The notes: generated by a model not told the origin, from the sequence alone. 64,000 nt of DNA from JAJVID01 sp050247435 (GCA_050247435.1 JBFWUF010000043.1:1-64000), one strand, 5' to 3'. Shown: positions 26,577 to 35,710, counted from the first letter of the stretch. Translations and numbers: made by a program.

Positions 26577-27314
26577 CTAACGTAGATCGCCAAAAAGATG
26601 CTGCGCCAACGTGACTGCGGCAATCGCGGCTGTCTCTGTCCTTAAAATTCTTGAGCCAAGATGCACGGCGGTGAAGTTGTTCGCTTCGGCTCTTTGCAAT
26701 TCGCGCTCGCTCCATCCACCCTCGGACGCCACACAGAGACCGATCTGGCTGGCATTCGGCATCTCAGCCGAAACTTCACGCAATGTCCGTCCATCGCGCT
26801 CGGAGAAGATCAGGCAACCGCTCCCCGCCGATTCGCAAAAATCCTCGAAAGGCTCCGGCTCGCTGATTTCGACCAGCCTGCGCCGTCCGCTTTGTTTCAA
26901 AGCTTCGAGCGAAATCCGCCTCCAGCGTTGTATCCGTTGCTCAGCGCGATCTTCCGCGCGGCGAACGCCGCTGTGTTCGGTGACGAGTGGAACGATGCGC
27001 GTCACGCCAAGCTCGGTCGCTTTCTGAACCACCCAGTCGAACTTGTCGCCTTTGATCAGCGCTTGCGCCAGCGTCAGTCGCAACGGAGATTCGACCGCGC
27101 CATCGAGCCGGCGCAAGGCTCTCAGCTCAACTTCGCGTTTGGCCACGCGCGCGACTTCACACTCGTATTCGGAACCTTCGCCGTCGAAGACAAAAACGCG
27201 CGCCCCTTCGTTGAGCCTCAACACGCGCGTCAGGTGATGTGACTCTTCGGCTTCGAGCGTGACGCTTGAATTACTGATTTGCGCGGGTGGCGCATAAAAG
27301 CGGTGTCGTTGCAT
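26577..27314 (-). CDS. rsmE: 16S rRNA (uracil-1498-N3)-methyltransferase RsmE
   Basis: 245 residues. An N-terminal PUA-like part (HRFYAPPAQI, HHLTRVLRL) precedes a SPOUT methyltransferase domain with LALIKGDKFDWVVQKATELGV (in part LIKGDKFDWVVQKATELG), the trefoil-knot CVASEGGWSERE and LGSRILRTETAAIAA. It methylates U1498 in the small-subunit decoding region. Last gene of the minus-strand housekeeping operon, 8 bp after prmA. Confidence 0.93.
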   Translation of the reverse strand: MQRHRFYAPPAQISNSSVTLEAEESHHLTRVLRLNEGARVFVFDGEGSEYECEVARVAKREVELRALRRLDGAVESPLRLTLAQALIKGDKFDWVVQKATELGVTRIVPLVTEHSGVRRAEDRAEQRIQRWRRISLEALKQSGRRRLVEISEPEPFEDFCESAGSGCLIFSERDGRTLREVSAEMPNASQIGLCVASEGGWSERELQRAEANNFTAVHLGSRILRTETAAIAAVTLAQHLFGDLR

Positions 27315-27321
27315 TTGAAAG

Positions 27322-28218
27322 CTAAGAATTGATTCGCAGCGTCATTGTTATCCATTCGCCATCAGGCTTCGTTTCGGCGACAGTGAAGTTCTGCGCTTCG
27401 AGCGCCGCACGGACATCGCCGCCCTGCTCGCGCAGAATGCCTGAAACAATCAGCGCGCCTTGCGGTTTGATCACGAGAGGGAATTCGGGCGCGAACGGGA
27501 TGATCACGTCTGCCGTGAGATTGGCCAGAACGACATCGAAACCGTGGCCGTGAAACGAACCGAGTTTGTTGACCTCGATTTCAAGCTCATCCGCCACGCC
27601 GTTGATCACCGCGTTCTCCAACGCGACTTCGACGGCTTCCGGATCAACATCGAAGCCGATGACACGCGAGCCGGGGGCGAGCTTGATCGCCGCGATTGCC
27701 AGAATGCCAGTGCCCGTGCCGACGTCCAACAACGATCCGGCTTCTGAACGCGGGGGCCAATACTTTTCCAGCATTTCCAGACAGCCGCGCGTCGTCTCGT
27801 GCGTGCCTGTGCCGAAGGCCATTCCGGGATCAATCTCAACCACAACGCGGCCGGTCTCTTTCGTTTGCTCGCGTTTCCACGAAGGACAGATGAGCAGTCG
27901 CCGGCCGACCTCGATCGGCTCATAACCTTTCTTCCATTCCGCGAGCCAGTCCTGGTCGGCGACCGTCAGGCTCTTGATCCCGCGCAGCGCGAATTCAGGC
28001 AGATCAATCAGCTTCAGGTTGCGCAGAATTTGCTCGCGGATCTTTTCTATGTCGGGCGCGGCGTCGAAGTATGCGCGCAGCGTGATGAAATCGGGATTGT
28101 TGATGTCTTCGGAGATTTCGACGCCGGTGGTGTTGAACGCCCAGAGTTGGGTCGTCGCTGCGGTTTCGCCCACGCGGGCGATTTCAACTTCGACCGCGTG
28201 CCAGATTTTGTTGCTCAT
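27322..28218 (-). CDS. prmA: Ribosomal protein L11 methyltransferase PrmA
   Basis: 298 residues. The SAM-binding motif is LLDVGTGTGILAIAA, followed by VIGFDVDPEAVEVAL and the substrate-loop VVLANLTADVI (N-L/I-T pattern). A DPGMAFGTGTHETTR segment is the hallmark of PrmA. Overlaps era by 4 bp (ATGA, 28215-28218). Confidence 0.93.
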   Translation of the reverse strand: MSNKIWHAVEVEIARVGETAATTQLWAFNTTGVEISEDINNPDFITLRAYFDAAPDIEKIREQILRNLKLIDLPEFALRGIKSLTVADQDWLAEWKKGYEPIEVGRRLLICPSWKREQTKETGRVVVEIDPGMAFGTGTHETTRGCLEMLEKYWPPRSEAGSLLDVGTGTGILAIAAIKLAPGSRVIGFDVDPEAVEVALENAVINGVADELEIEVNKLGSFHGHGFDVVLANLTADVIIPFAPEFPLVIKPQGALIVSGILREQGGDVRAALEAQNFTVAETKPDGEWITMTLRINS

Positions 28219-29135
28219 CTTTCCTCAATGCCTAATTCATCGAGCGTGCGTGGATCGTCGCGCCATTGATCCTGCACACGGACGAAGAGGTGGAGGCGGA
28301 CGTGGCGTCCGAGCAGGTTTTCAATGTCGCGCCTGGCCTTCACGCCGATCTGCTTCAGCATCTGTCCGCCCTTGCCGATGATGATCGGCTTCTGCGAATT
28401 GCGTTCGACGTAGATCACGCAGTGGATTTCGGTTGCGCCTTTCACTTCCTGCCACATCTCTGTTCTGACGGCTGTGGCGAAAGGAAGCTCCTGCGACGTG
28501 AGTTCCAGGATCTTCTCGCGGACAAGCTCGGCGGCGATATTGCGTTCGACCTCGTCGGTGAAGATTTCGGGATCGTAAAGCCGCTCGCCTTCGGGCAGAT
28601 GATCGAACAACTTGTTGATCAACAGTTCGTGGTTGTCGCGCCCGTGCTTATCGCGTTGGATCGCGGAGATCGGAATGATTTCGACGAAATCGTATTCATT
28701 GCTGTATTGCTCGATCAGCGGTAGAAGTTTTGATTTGTCCTTCAGCAGATCAACTTTGTTCAACAGCAGGAACGCCGGCTTCGCAGCCTCTTTGACCAGG
28801 TCGAGCGTGAAGCGGTCGCCCGCGCCGAGGCTGGTTGTGGCGTCGCGCATCAGCAGGACAACATCAACCTGCTGCAACGCGTCGGCGACCAGTCCCATCA
28901 TCCTTCGGTTGAGCGTGTAGCCCGGTTTGTGAACGCCGGGCGTGTCAACAAAGATGATCTGGCCTGCGGGGCGTGTGACGATGCCCTGGATGCGCGTCCG
29001 CGTGGTTTGCGGCTTCGACGAGACCGCGGCGATATGTTCGCCGACCAGGGCGTTGAGCAGAGTTGATTTGCCCGCGTTGGGACGTCCGATGAGCGCGGCG
29101 AAACCTGATTTGTGTTTTTCAGTTTCAGTATTCAT
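28215..29135 (-). CDS. era: GTPase Era
   Basis: 306 residues from ATG 29135; the frame extends 24 codons further but into corC, and the conserved protein begins at this ATG. G1 ALIGRPNAGKSTLLNAL, G2 region SSKPQTTR, G3 VDTPGVH, G4 LLNKVDL, and a C-terminal KH domain (IHCVIYVERNSQKPIIIGKGG, in part IIGKGGQMLKQIG). It assembles the 30S subunit by binding 16S rRNA near its 3' end. One base separates it from the corC stop. Confidence 0.95.
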   Translation of the reverse strand: MNTETEKHKSGFAALIGRPNAGKSTLLNALVGEHIAAVSSKPQTTRTRIQGIVTRPAGQIIFVDTPGVHKPGYTLNRRMMGLVADALQQVDVVLLMRDATTSLGAGDRFTLDLVKEAAKPAFLLLNKVDLLKDKSKLLPLIEQYSNEYDFVEIIPISAIQRDKHGRDNHELLINKLFDHLPEGERLYDPEIFTDEVERNIAAELVREKILELTSQELPFATAVRTEMWQEVKGATEIHCVIYVERNSQKPIIIGKGGQMLKQIGVKARRDIENLLGRHVRLHLFVRVQDQWRDDPRTLDELGIEER

Positions 29136-29136
29136 A

Positions 29137-30480
29137 TCAAAACATGAAATTAGGCTTGGTTTCCGCCCGTGGCGCCGCCGAAGCTTCAGCGACGCTCGCT
29201 TCATCATCTGACGCTTGTGCCGGTTTTTGAATTCTCACGCGCGAGACGCGGCGCTCGTCGGCCTCAACCACTTCAAAATGCAGGCCGTGAAAATCTATGC
29301 TTTCGCCGACTGCTGGCAGGTGCCCAAGTTTGTTGATGACCAGGCCGGCGACCGTCGTGAAATCGTCGGCGGCCAATTCCACATCGAACATGCGTTCGAT
29401 CTTGCCGACCTCGACGTTGCCGCGCGCAAAGACGGCTTCGGCCTCCTCGACGATGTCGGCGTCCATATCCTCCGGCTCCGGTTCGTCTTCGTCTTCGATC
29501 TCTCCGACAATCTCTTCGATCAGGTCTTCGATTGTGACCAAACCGGCCAGCCCGCCGTATTCGTTGATGATGATCGCCATCGGTGTCTTGGCCTTCTGCA
29601 TTTCGGGCAGCAATTCATCAATCGGCTTGGTTTCAGGCACGAAGTATGTTGGGCGCGCAATCTCGACAGCTTTACGACTCATTTCGCCGAGGCGCCAGTA
29701 TTTCAGCAGGTCGCGCACGTAGATCACGCCTTCGATGTTGTCCATCTGGCCGCTGTAAACCGGCAGACGCGAATATTTCGATTCAATCATCAGGTCGCGC
29801 ACGGCTTCAAGCGTCGCGCCGGCTTCGACAGCGACGATGTTGGGACGGGGCGTCATCACCTCTCCGGCGGTACGGTCGCTGAATCGCATGACCGACTGGA
29901 TCAACTCGCCTTCGTTCTCTTCAATGATGCCTTCTTCCTCGCCCACGTCCAGGAATGCTTGCAGTTCGATGTCACCCGCGCCTTCCTCTTTCTTGGTTTC
30001 GGCTTGGGTCAGGGCTTCAGGCTCGCGCTGCTTGCTCCGGAGCATCCGGTAGATGAAGTTCGCGACAAGCCCGAGCACGGGCCACAGCATCCGCAACAGA
30101 AATCGCAGCCTGAGCAGCGTGCGCGCCGGATCATTTTGCGTAATGATCATTGGCACGATCTGCCGGAAAAGGATGACGGTCAGGATCATTCCGCCGAACG
30201 ACAGCGCCAGGAAATGTTGCGGGTAGAGTTTGTGAGAGATCGAACTGATCAAAATCGCAATCGAGGCGATTGAAACGTGAATGCCGAATGTGAGCGTGAA
30301 GCGAAATTGATGATAGTGATCATTGATCGAGCGCCAGAATCCGGTCTGGCGCGATCCACTGGTCTCACTTGCCAGACGGCGCAAGCTGACGTCGCTGAGT
30401 TCATCAAGAGCGCTTTTGGCGGTAGCAGTAACGACCAGCACCAGGATGAAGATGCTGGTCAAGGCTATTTCAGATTCCAT
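29137..30480 (-). CDS. HlyC/CorC-type CBS-domain membrane protein
   Basis: 447 residues from ATG 30480. An upstream extension would read through an intergenic repeat (DHQPPAINHQPQT) and is rejected. N-terminal CNNM-like membrane part with 3-4 helices (ALTSIFILVLVVTATAKS), then paired CBS domains (GEVMTPRPNIVAVEA; INEYGGLAGLVTIEDLIEE) and a C-terminal CorC_HlyC domain (VAGLVINKLGHLP). Related proteins mediate magnesium or cobalt efflux or resistance. The family commonly sits between ybeY and era, as here. The C-terminal tail is alanine-rich. Confidence 0.85.
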   Translation of the reverse strand: MESEIALTSIFILVLVVTATAKSALDELSDVSLRRLASETSGSRQTGFWRSINDHYHQFRFTLTFGIHVSIASIAILISSISHKLYPQHFLALSFGGMILTVILFRQIVPMIITQNDPARTLLRLRFLLRMLWPVLGLVANFIYRMLRSKQREPEALTQAETKKEEGAGDIELQAFLDVGEEEGIIEENEGELIQSVMRFSDRTAGEVMTPRPNIVAVEAGATLEAVRDLMIESKYSRLPVYSGQMDNIEGVIYVRDLLKYWRLGEMSRKAVEIARPTYFVPETKPIDELLPEMQKAKTPMAIIINEYGGLAGLVTIEDLIEEIVGEIEDEDEPEPEDMDADIVEEAEAVFARGNVEVGKIERMFDVELAADDFTTVAGLVINKLGHLPAVGESIDFHGLHFEVVEADERRVSRVRIQKPAQASDDEASVAEASAAPRAETKPNFMF

Positions 30481-30497
30481 AATGGTCTGTGGTTGGT

Positions 30498-30558
30498 GAT
30501 TGATGGCCGGTGGTTGGTGGTCAGCCATTAACCGACTGCCAATCACCAGCCATCAATC
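30498..30558. repeat. Inverted repeat in the ybeY-corC spacer
   Basis: The arms 30498-30517 and 30539-30558 are complementary at 18 of 20 positions; a GGTTGGTGATTGATGG word also repeats nearby. It lies wholly between the ybeY stop and the corC start, as a hairpin in the operon transcript. Confidence 0.65.
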
Positions 30559-30563
30559 TCCAG

Positions 30564-31082
30564 CTATACGAGTAATTCTTTTCTCAACTTTCTTTCCAAT
30601 TTATTCATCTCGCCGTTGTCCTTCTCGTGATCGTAGCCGGCCAGATGGAGCGCGCCGTGAATGACCAGATGCTCGATCTCGCGGTCGAAGCTCAAACCAA
30701 GTTCGCGCGCGTAACGTTCGGCGGTTTCAACCGAGATTACGACATCGCCGATATGCCGCATTTCATCATCAAATGACGCTTCTTCGCCTTCGTGATAGGC
30801 AAACGAAAGCACGTCGGTCGGCTTGTCAATTCCGCGATAATCACGGTTTAACCGGCGCATCGCGCGGTCGCGAATAAACGTGATTGTCAAATCGGCGTCC
30901 GAACGTCCGATGCGATCCAGCACGGCTCTTGATAACTTTGCCGCCGCGCCGCGATCAACTGCGCGCCACCTCTGACGGTTGATGATCTCTATCTTTCCGT
31001 CTCCCCAACTCCCCGTCTCCTTGTCTCCTTGTCTCCCTGTTTCCTTGTCCTGTTTAGAGGTTGATCTTCTTGTTGTGCTCAT
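30564..31082 (-). CDS. ybeY: Endoribonuclease YbeY with a repeat-derived N-terminal extension
   Basis: 172 residues. The YbeY domain runs from about residue 31 (IEIINRQRW), with LSFAYHEGEE, HIGDVVIS and the zinc motif HGALHLAGYDH (three histidines). It functions in 16S rRNA 3' maturation and ribosome quality control. The first 30 residues (SKQDKETGRQGDKETGSWGD) come from GGAGACAAGG-type tandem repeats; no ATG, GTG or TTG fits between them and the domain, so translation must start at ATG 31082 or nearby. This start overlaps phoH by 29 bp. Confidence 0.92.
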   Translation of the reverse strand: MSTTRRSTSKQDKETGRQGDKETGSWGDGKIEIINRQRWRAVDRGAAAKLSRAVLDRIGRSDADLTITFIRDRAMRRLNRDYRGIDKPTDVLSFAYHEGEEASFDDEMRHIGDVVISVETAERYARELGLSFDREIEHLVIHGALHLAGYDHEKDNGEMNKLERKLRKELLV

Positions 31083-32007
31083 CGTAAGCCCTGACGATCA
31101 TCTGCACCAGTTGATGGCGGACGACGTCGCGCTCATCGAATTGAATGAATTCTATGCCTTCGATATTGCTCACCACGCGCTGCGCTTCGACCAGCCCCGA
31201 CTTGCGCCCGGAAGGCAGGTCAATCTGCGTCACGTCGCCTGTGATCACTGCCTTCGATCCGAAGCCGATGCGCGTCAAAAACATCTTCATCTGTTCCGAG
31301 GTTGAATTCTGCGCCTCGTCGAGAATGATGAATGCGTCGGCCAGTGTCCGTCCGCGCATAAACGCTAGCGGCGCGACTTCGATCACGCGCTTTTCAATGA
31401 ACTTCGTCACGCGCTCGAAATCCATCAGGTCGAAGAGCGCGTCATAAAGCGGGCGCAGGTACGGATCAACTTTATCCTGCAAATCGCCGGGCAGGAAGCC
31501 GAGCTTTTCTCCGGCTTCAACCGCCGGACGCGCCAGGATGATGCGGTTGACGCTTTTCGCCATCAGATACTGCACCGCCATCGCGACGGCTAGATAAGTT
31601 TTTCCAGTGCCCGCCGGCCCAATTCCGAAAACGATGTCGTTGTTTTCAATCGCTTCCAGATAGCGTTTCTGATTGGGGCCGCGCGCGGTGACCTGTTTGC
31701 GTCCCGCCGGGTTGATGCGCTTCTGACCCGCCAGAACTTCGCGCAAAGATGAGGCGCGGTCATCAGCGATCTGTTTGAAAGCGTCGCGCAACTCGCTGGC
31801 CGAAGGCGTGCGGCCTTCGTTAAAGAGCTGGCCGTAATCTTTCAGTATGCGTTCGACGGTGGCGACATCCGCTTCGTCGCCTTCGACGATCAACTCGGCG
31901 CCGCGTCCGCCCACGCGCACGCTGAGCAACGATTCCAGATATTTGATGTTCTGGTCATGCGGGCCGAACAACGCCTCAAGCCCGCGTTCCGGTAATGTAA
32001 TTTTCAA
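31054..32007 (-). CDS. phoH: PhoH-family ATPase
   Basis: 317 residues from TTG 32007. Contains the Walker A segment FGIGPAGTGKTYLAVA, Walker B DAFIILDEAQNSTSEQMKMF and an ITGDVTQIDLPSG motif. An N-terminal KH-like/PhoH-associated region (residues 1-90) precedes the ATPase. Likely RNA-linked ATPase; in many bacteria it is coupled to ybeY as here. First gene of the minus-strand operon. No clear ribosome site was seen, so the exact start is uncertain. Confidence 0.92.
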   Translation of the reverse strand: MKITLPERGLEALFGPHDQNIKYLESLLSVRVGGRGAELIVEGDEADVATVERILKDYGQLFNEGRTPSASELRDAFKQIADDRASSLREVLAGQKRINPAGRKQVTARGPNQKRYLEAIENNDIVFGIGPAGTGKTYLAVAMAVQYLMAKSVNRIILARPAVEAGEKLGFLPGDLQDKVDPYLRPLYDALFDLMDFERVTKFIEKRVIEVAPLAFMRGRTLADAFIILDEAQNSTSEQMKMFLTRIGFGSKAVITGDVTQIDLPSGRKSGLVEAQRVVSNIEGIEFIQFDERDVVRHQLVQMIVRAYDEHNKKINL

Positions 32008-32271
32008 GCTACGCAGTTTTACGCTTCCCCTCGTTTAGTGAAACTCTCGTGGCGGCAGGGCCACGTGAATTTGTGAACCTTAAGTCGCGGGCGCATCCCG
32101 CTATGAACGATTCATGATTGTTTGGGCTAAGCAAAAAGCTACTATACGGTCTGAAATAGTGCAATGTGGTTGACCTGCTGACCTCAGGATCTTACAATCC
32201 CGCTTCCATTAAGCGACCGCACGAAGGCGCCGAAGCTTTCGAGCGGTTTTATTTTTGACCGAGTAAATCTT
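32008..32271. other. Gene-free leader region
   Basis: No coding frame supported. It should hold the phoH promoter on the minus strand and the promoter for the 32325 gene on the plus strand. A GCGG-TTTTATTTTTG string at 32252-32267 resembles the terminator tail at 32298, hinting at duplicated terminators. Confidence 0.4.
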
Positions 32272-32310
32272 GCCGCCCGGCGAATTCAGTCGCCGGGCGG
32301 CTTTATTTTT
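32272..32310 (+). terminator. Terminator-like hairpin in the leader of a small gene (possible attenuator)
   Basis: A perfect 12-bp GC-rich stem (32272-32283 with 32290-32301), a 6-nt loop, and a T-rich tail TTTATTTTT. It ends only 15 nt before the ATG of the 32325 gene, whose GGAGGAAAG ribosome site follows directly, so read-through control is possible. Confidence 0.65.
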
Positions 32311-32324
32311 GGAGGAAAGTAACA

Positions 32325-32645
32325 ATGCAAGAACAAGAGCAGACTGGGTGTGAGCAAGAACTCGAGAAACGATATGAGCGCGTTCTGACCCTGTTTTTTG
32401 CGGGACGTTTGCCGCGCTTCAATCACGCGCGCCACATTGCGGTTGCGAGTATTCTGCGCAGGTTGCCGCACGGGCGCGAGTTGATGCATCTGGGGCTGCA
32501 AATCACGGCGACGCGGGCCGGCGCGCCCGAAAAATACAGCCGCGAAATCACCGATTGTTGTTGGGAGCAACTGAACGGCGAACTGCCCAATTTGCGCGAG
32601 TTCGCGGATGTGTTTGAGTCAAACACGCTCTTCGAGGGGGAATAA
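32325..32645 (+). CDS. Small hypothetical protein
   Basis: 106 residues with a strong GGAGG site 9 nt upstream. Helical; the sequence (LFFAGRLPRFNHARHIAVAS, RRLPHGRELMHLGLQITATR) has conserved-looking histidines and arginines that could bind a ligand or metal. No signal peptide. It stands alone between a leader hairpin and a bidirectional terminator. Family not recognised. Confidence 0.65.
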   Translation: MQEQEQTGCEQELEKRYERVLTLFFAGRLPRFNHARHIAVASILRRLPHGRELMHLGLQITATRAGAPEKYSREITDCCWEQLNGELPNLREFADVFESNTLFEGE

Positions 32646-32651
32646 ATGACT

Positions 32652-32680
32652 CTTGGGAGCGCGCCGCGCGCGCTCCCAAG
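32652..32680. terminator. Bidirectional hairpin between convergent genes
   Basis: A perfect 13-bp GC-rich stem (32652-32664 with 32668-32680) and a 3-nt loop. It lies between the plus-strand small gene and the minus-strand molybdenum-hydroxylase gene. The flanking T-run is weak. Confidence 0.65.
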
Positions 32681-32685
32681 TCTTC

Positions 32686-34911
32686 TCAGATTTTATGTCT
32701 TCTGAGAGGCAAATCTCGGATGCGCTTGCCAGTCGCCGCAAACACAGCGTTGCAGATCGCTGGGAGCATCGGCGGCACTCCCGGTTCGCCGACACCGGCT
32801 GGCGGCGCGTCGCTTTGAACCAGATGCACGCGCGTGTCTATCGGAGCTTCGTTAATGCGCGCCACCGGGTAATCATGAAAGTTGGATTGCTGGATCGCGC
32901 CGTTTGACGCCGTGATCTCGCCCATTAGCGCGATGCTGGCGCCGAAGACCGACGCGCCCTCGAACTGCGATTTCACGCGGTCAGGGTTAATCACCTTGCC
33001 CACGTCCGCCGCGATGTCCACGCGCGGGATGCGAATCTTCCCGGCCGCGTCCACTTGCACTTCGACGACGGCGGCCACGTAGCTCAGGAAACTCCAGTGC
33101 GCCGCGATTCCCAGCGCGCGTCCTTTCGCAGGTTTCTTCTTCGCCCAGCCGGATTTTTCCGCCGCAAGTTCGATCACGCGCCGCAGCCGTCCCGTTTCCA
33201 ACGGAAATTTCTCCGCCATCGGTCCGCGCTGCCCAAGATCAATCTTGCGCGGCTGGCCCAGCAGATCGAGCAAGTATTCGACGCGGTCGCGGTTGGCCAT
33301 CGCCGCCAGTTCATCCGCGAACGAATGCACGCCGAATGCGTGGTAGATATTCGCCACCGAGCGCATCCAGCCGATGCGGACTTGAGGTTTCGCCGGGCCG
33401 TTTTCGGCGCGGTGGTTCGGGATGTCGAACGGCACGTTCGTCCATCCCATTCCCATTTCGAAGCCCTGGCCGTAGGTCGCCGATGGGCCAGCGAACGTCG
33501 AACCGATGGATGGAAACGCGCTGCGTTGCAGCCAAGCCGTCGGACGGCCTTTCGCGTCAACTGCGGCTTTCAGGTACATCGCCGCGACCGCGTGGTAATA
33601 ATCGTAGCGGATGTCCTCCTCGCGGCTCCAAACCACCTTGACCGGCTTGCCGACCTCGCGCGAAAGCAGCGCGGCCTCGGCCACGTAATCCGGTTTCGAT
33701 TTGCGGCCGAAACCGCCGCCGAGCAGCGTCACGTGGCATTCGACGTTTTTCTTATCAATGCCGAGCGCGGCGGCGACTGTGTCCTGCACGGCCTGCGGGT
33801 TCTGCGTGGCGGCGTGGATGACGACCTTGCCGTCTTTGAATTCAGCCACCGCCGCTGGCGGTTCCATCGGCGCGTGCGCCAGATGCGGCACGTAATACTC
33901 GGCCTCGTGAGTTTTACCGCCTTTGGCGAATTCGGCGTCAACGTCACCGATATTGCGCACGGCCTTCTGCGGCTTGCGAACCGTTTCGAGCAGCGTTTGT
34001 TTGTAAGCCGCCGAATCGTAGCTCGCGTTCTCGCCCGCGTCCCACTCGACCTTCAGCTTGTCGCGGCCTTTCATCGCGGCCCAGGTGTTGTCGGCGATCA
34101 CGGCCACGCCGCCCAGCGCCTGGAATCCGTGCGGAGGTTTGAACGCGGCAAGCTGCACAGTCTTCTGCACGCCGCGAACTTTGCGAGCCTCTTGATCGTC
34201 GAAGCTCTTCAGTTTTCCGCCGAAGACTGGCGACCGCGCAATTGTCGCGTAAACCATCCCCGGCATCTTCGCGTCATAGCCGAACGTCCCTTTGCCCGCG
34301 CAGATGTCGTCGAGATCAACTGTCGGCACGTCTTTGCCGATGTAGCGATACTCCGCCGGAGATTTGAACTTCAACTCTTCTTTTTTCGGCACGGGCTGTT
34401 TGGCCGCAGCCGCAGCCAACTCGCCGTAACCGAGCTTGCGCCCGCTCGCGGCGTGGACGACCTGATGGTTCTGCGCTTTGCATTCCGAAGCTGCGACTCC
34501 CCACTGCGCCGCCGCCGCGCTTTCAAGCATCATTCGCGCACTCGCCCCGGCTTGCCGCATCGCGTCGTAAAAATCGCGGATCGAGCAGGAGCCGTCGGTG
34601 TTTTGGGAACCGTACTTGGCGTCGCCGATGGCCTGTTCGATCTTCACGCGCTTCCAGTCGGCGTCGAGTTCATCGGCCAGCACGGTTGGCAACACGCTGC
34701 GAATGCCAGTGCCCATCTCCGAACGGTGCGCGACGATGATGACCGTGCCGTCGGTTTCAATTCCCAGATAGACGCTGGGATTCCACGCGGCTTTGTCGGC
34801 TTCGGCGGCCAGCGCTTCGATTGGCAACAGGCGCGCGCCGAGCACCATCGCGCCGGTTGAAAACATGCCTCCCAAAAAGGTGCGACGAGTGACCAGTTCG
34901 ATTCGGTTCAT
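32686..34911 (-). CDS. Molybdopterin-dependent hydroxylase large subunit (isoquinoline 1-oxidoreductase beta type)
   Basis: 741 residues. A Tat signal (TRRTFLGGMFSTGAMVLGAR) targets it to the periplasm. It is an xanthine-oxidase-family large subunit: an N-terminal domain, GGGFGRKSKPDY for cofactor binding, and the active-site glutamate near the C-terminus in AGVGEPGVPP. It lacks a separate FAD subunit nearby, so electrons likely pass through the 2Fe-2S subunit to a cytochrome. Family members oxidise N-heterocycles or aldehydes; the substrate is unknown. Transcribed with, and overlapping by 4 bp, the small subunit gene. Confidence 0.88.
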   Translation of the reverse strand: MNRIELVTRRTFLGGMFSTGAMVLGARLLPIEALAAEADKAAWNPSVYLGIETDGTVIIVAHRSEMGTGIRSVLPTVLADELDADWKRVKIEQAIGDAKYGSQNTDGSCSIRDFYDAMRQAGASARMMLESAAAAQWGVAASECKAQNHQVVHAASGRKLGYGELAAAAAKQPVPKKEELKFKSPAEYRYIGKDVPTVDLDDICAGKGTFGYDAKMPGMVYATIARSPVFGGKLKSFDDQEARKVRGVQKTVQLAAFKPPHGFQALGGVAVIADNTWAAMKGRDKLKVEWDAGENASYDSAAYKQTLLETVRKPQKAVRNIGDVDAEFAKGGKTHEAEYYVPHLAHAPMEPPAAVAEFKDGKVVIHAATQNPQAVQDTVAAALGIDKKNVECHVTLLGGGFGRKSKPDYVAEAALLSREVGKPVKVVWSREEDIRYDYYHAVAAMYLKAAVDAKGRPTAWLQRSAFPSIGSTFAGPSATYGQGFEMGMGWTNVPFDIPNHRAENGPAKPQVRIGWMRSVANIYHAFGVHSFADELAAMANRDRVEYLLDLLGQPRKIDLGQRGPMAEKFPLETGRLRRVIELAAEKSGWAKKKPAKGRALGIAAHWSFLSYVAAVVEVQVDAAGKIRIPRVDIAADVGKVINPDRVKSQFEGASVFGASIALMGEITASNGAIQQSNFHDYPVARINEAPIDTRVHLVQSDAPPAGVGEPGVPPMLPAICNAVFAATGKRIRDLPLRRHKI

Positions 34912-35426
34912 TTCTTCACCTCCGCCGTTGTTTTGCCATTTGCAGTTTTGGAGGCCGCCGGTTTGCTGGCCGTCTGCTTGCTGGCCGCCGCCGCCTTGAT
35001 AGCCTCGCGGATGCGTTGATACGTGCCGCAGCGGCAGATGTTGCCTTTCATCGCCGAATCAATGTCGGCGTCGGTCGGCCTGGGCTTCTGTTTGAGCAGC
35101 GATGCGGCCTGCATGATCTGTCCGCTCTGGCAATAACCGCACTGCGGAACGTTGGCTTGCCGCCAGGCCTGCTGCACCGGATGGTCGGCCTTCGCGCTCA
35201 ACCCCTCGATGGTCACGATTGATTTCCCGGCAACGGCTTGCATAGGCGTTTGGCAACTGCGCACGGCCACGCCGTTCAGATGAACAGTGCATGCGCCGCA
35301 CAACCCCTCGCCGCAGCCGTACTTCGTCCCCGTCAACTGCAATTCGTCGCGGAGGAACCACAACAAAGGCATATCAGGCTCGCCGTCGAACTGACGGCTG
35401 ACGCCATTCACTTTCAGATTGATCAT
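34908..35426 (-). CDS. 2Fe-2S subunit of the molybdenum hydroxylase (isoquinoline 1-oxidoreductase alpha type)
   Basis: 172 residues. The plant-type cluster ligands are in YGCGEGLCGACTVHLNG; the second cluster is in CGYCQSGQIMQA and NICRCGTYQRIREA. It has no signal of its own, so it would be co-exported with the Tat-bearing subunit. The last 25 residues form an Ala/Ser/Lys-rich low-complexity tail (ASKQTASKPAASKTANG), unusual for the family and possibly a recent extension. Confidence 0.9.
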   Translation of the reverse strand: MINLKVNGVSRQFDGEPDMPLLWFLRDELQLTGTKYGCGEGLCGACTVHLNGVAVRSCQTPMQAVAGKSIVTIEGLSAKADHPVQQAWRQANVPQCGYCQSGQIMQAASLLKQKPRPTDADIDSAMKGNICRCGTYQRIREAIKAAAASKQTASKPAASKTANGKTTAEVKK

Positions 35427-35543
35427 TCGTTTTCTCCCGGAAGAGTTGGTTTAGCGGAGATTGTCTTCCCACGCGATTTGTCGTCGTCTTGTCGCGCCAT
35501 CGCGGAAGAGACTGAAATTTTATTGTCTATATTCAGTGGCGGG

Positions 35544-35571
35544 ATTATACTGCGCCCGCTTTTGAAGTAAA
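35544..35571 (-). promoter_or_regulatory. Probable sigma70-type promoter for the molybdenum hydroxylase genes
   Basis: On the minus strand, TATAAT (complement of 35544-35549) follows TTTACT (complement of 35566-35571) with 16-bp spacing, about 120 bp upstream of the small-subunit start. Confidence 0.45.
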
Positions 35572-35710
35572 CCTCAAGTCGTTGTTCAACCGAAATTTTC
35601 GCAACGGTTCTCGCCGGCCAATCGGAGAAAAGCCATGCGAGCAAGAAAAAAGCTGAAGCCAGGCCAGGACGGCGCAAACTGTATGCTCGACAAATGCGGC
35701 GAGCGGTTGA

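Noticed and set aside
33055..34860. A 601-codon open frame on the plus strand opposite the molybdenum-hydroxylase gene
   Set aside because: It mirrors the high-GC codon pattern of the real gene, has no recognisable domain or ribosome site, and the minus-strand protein has clear family motifs.
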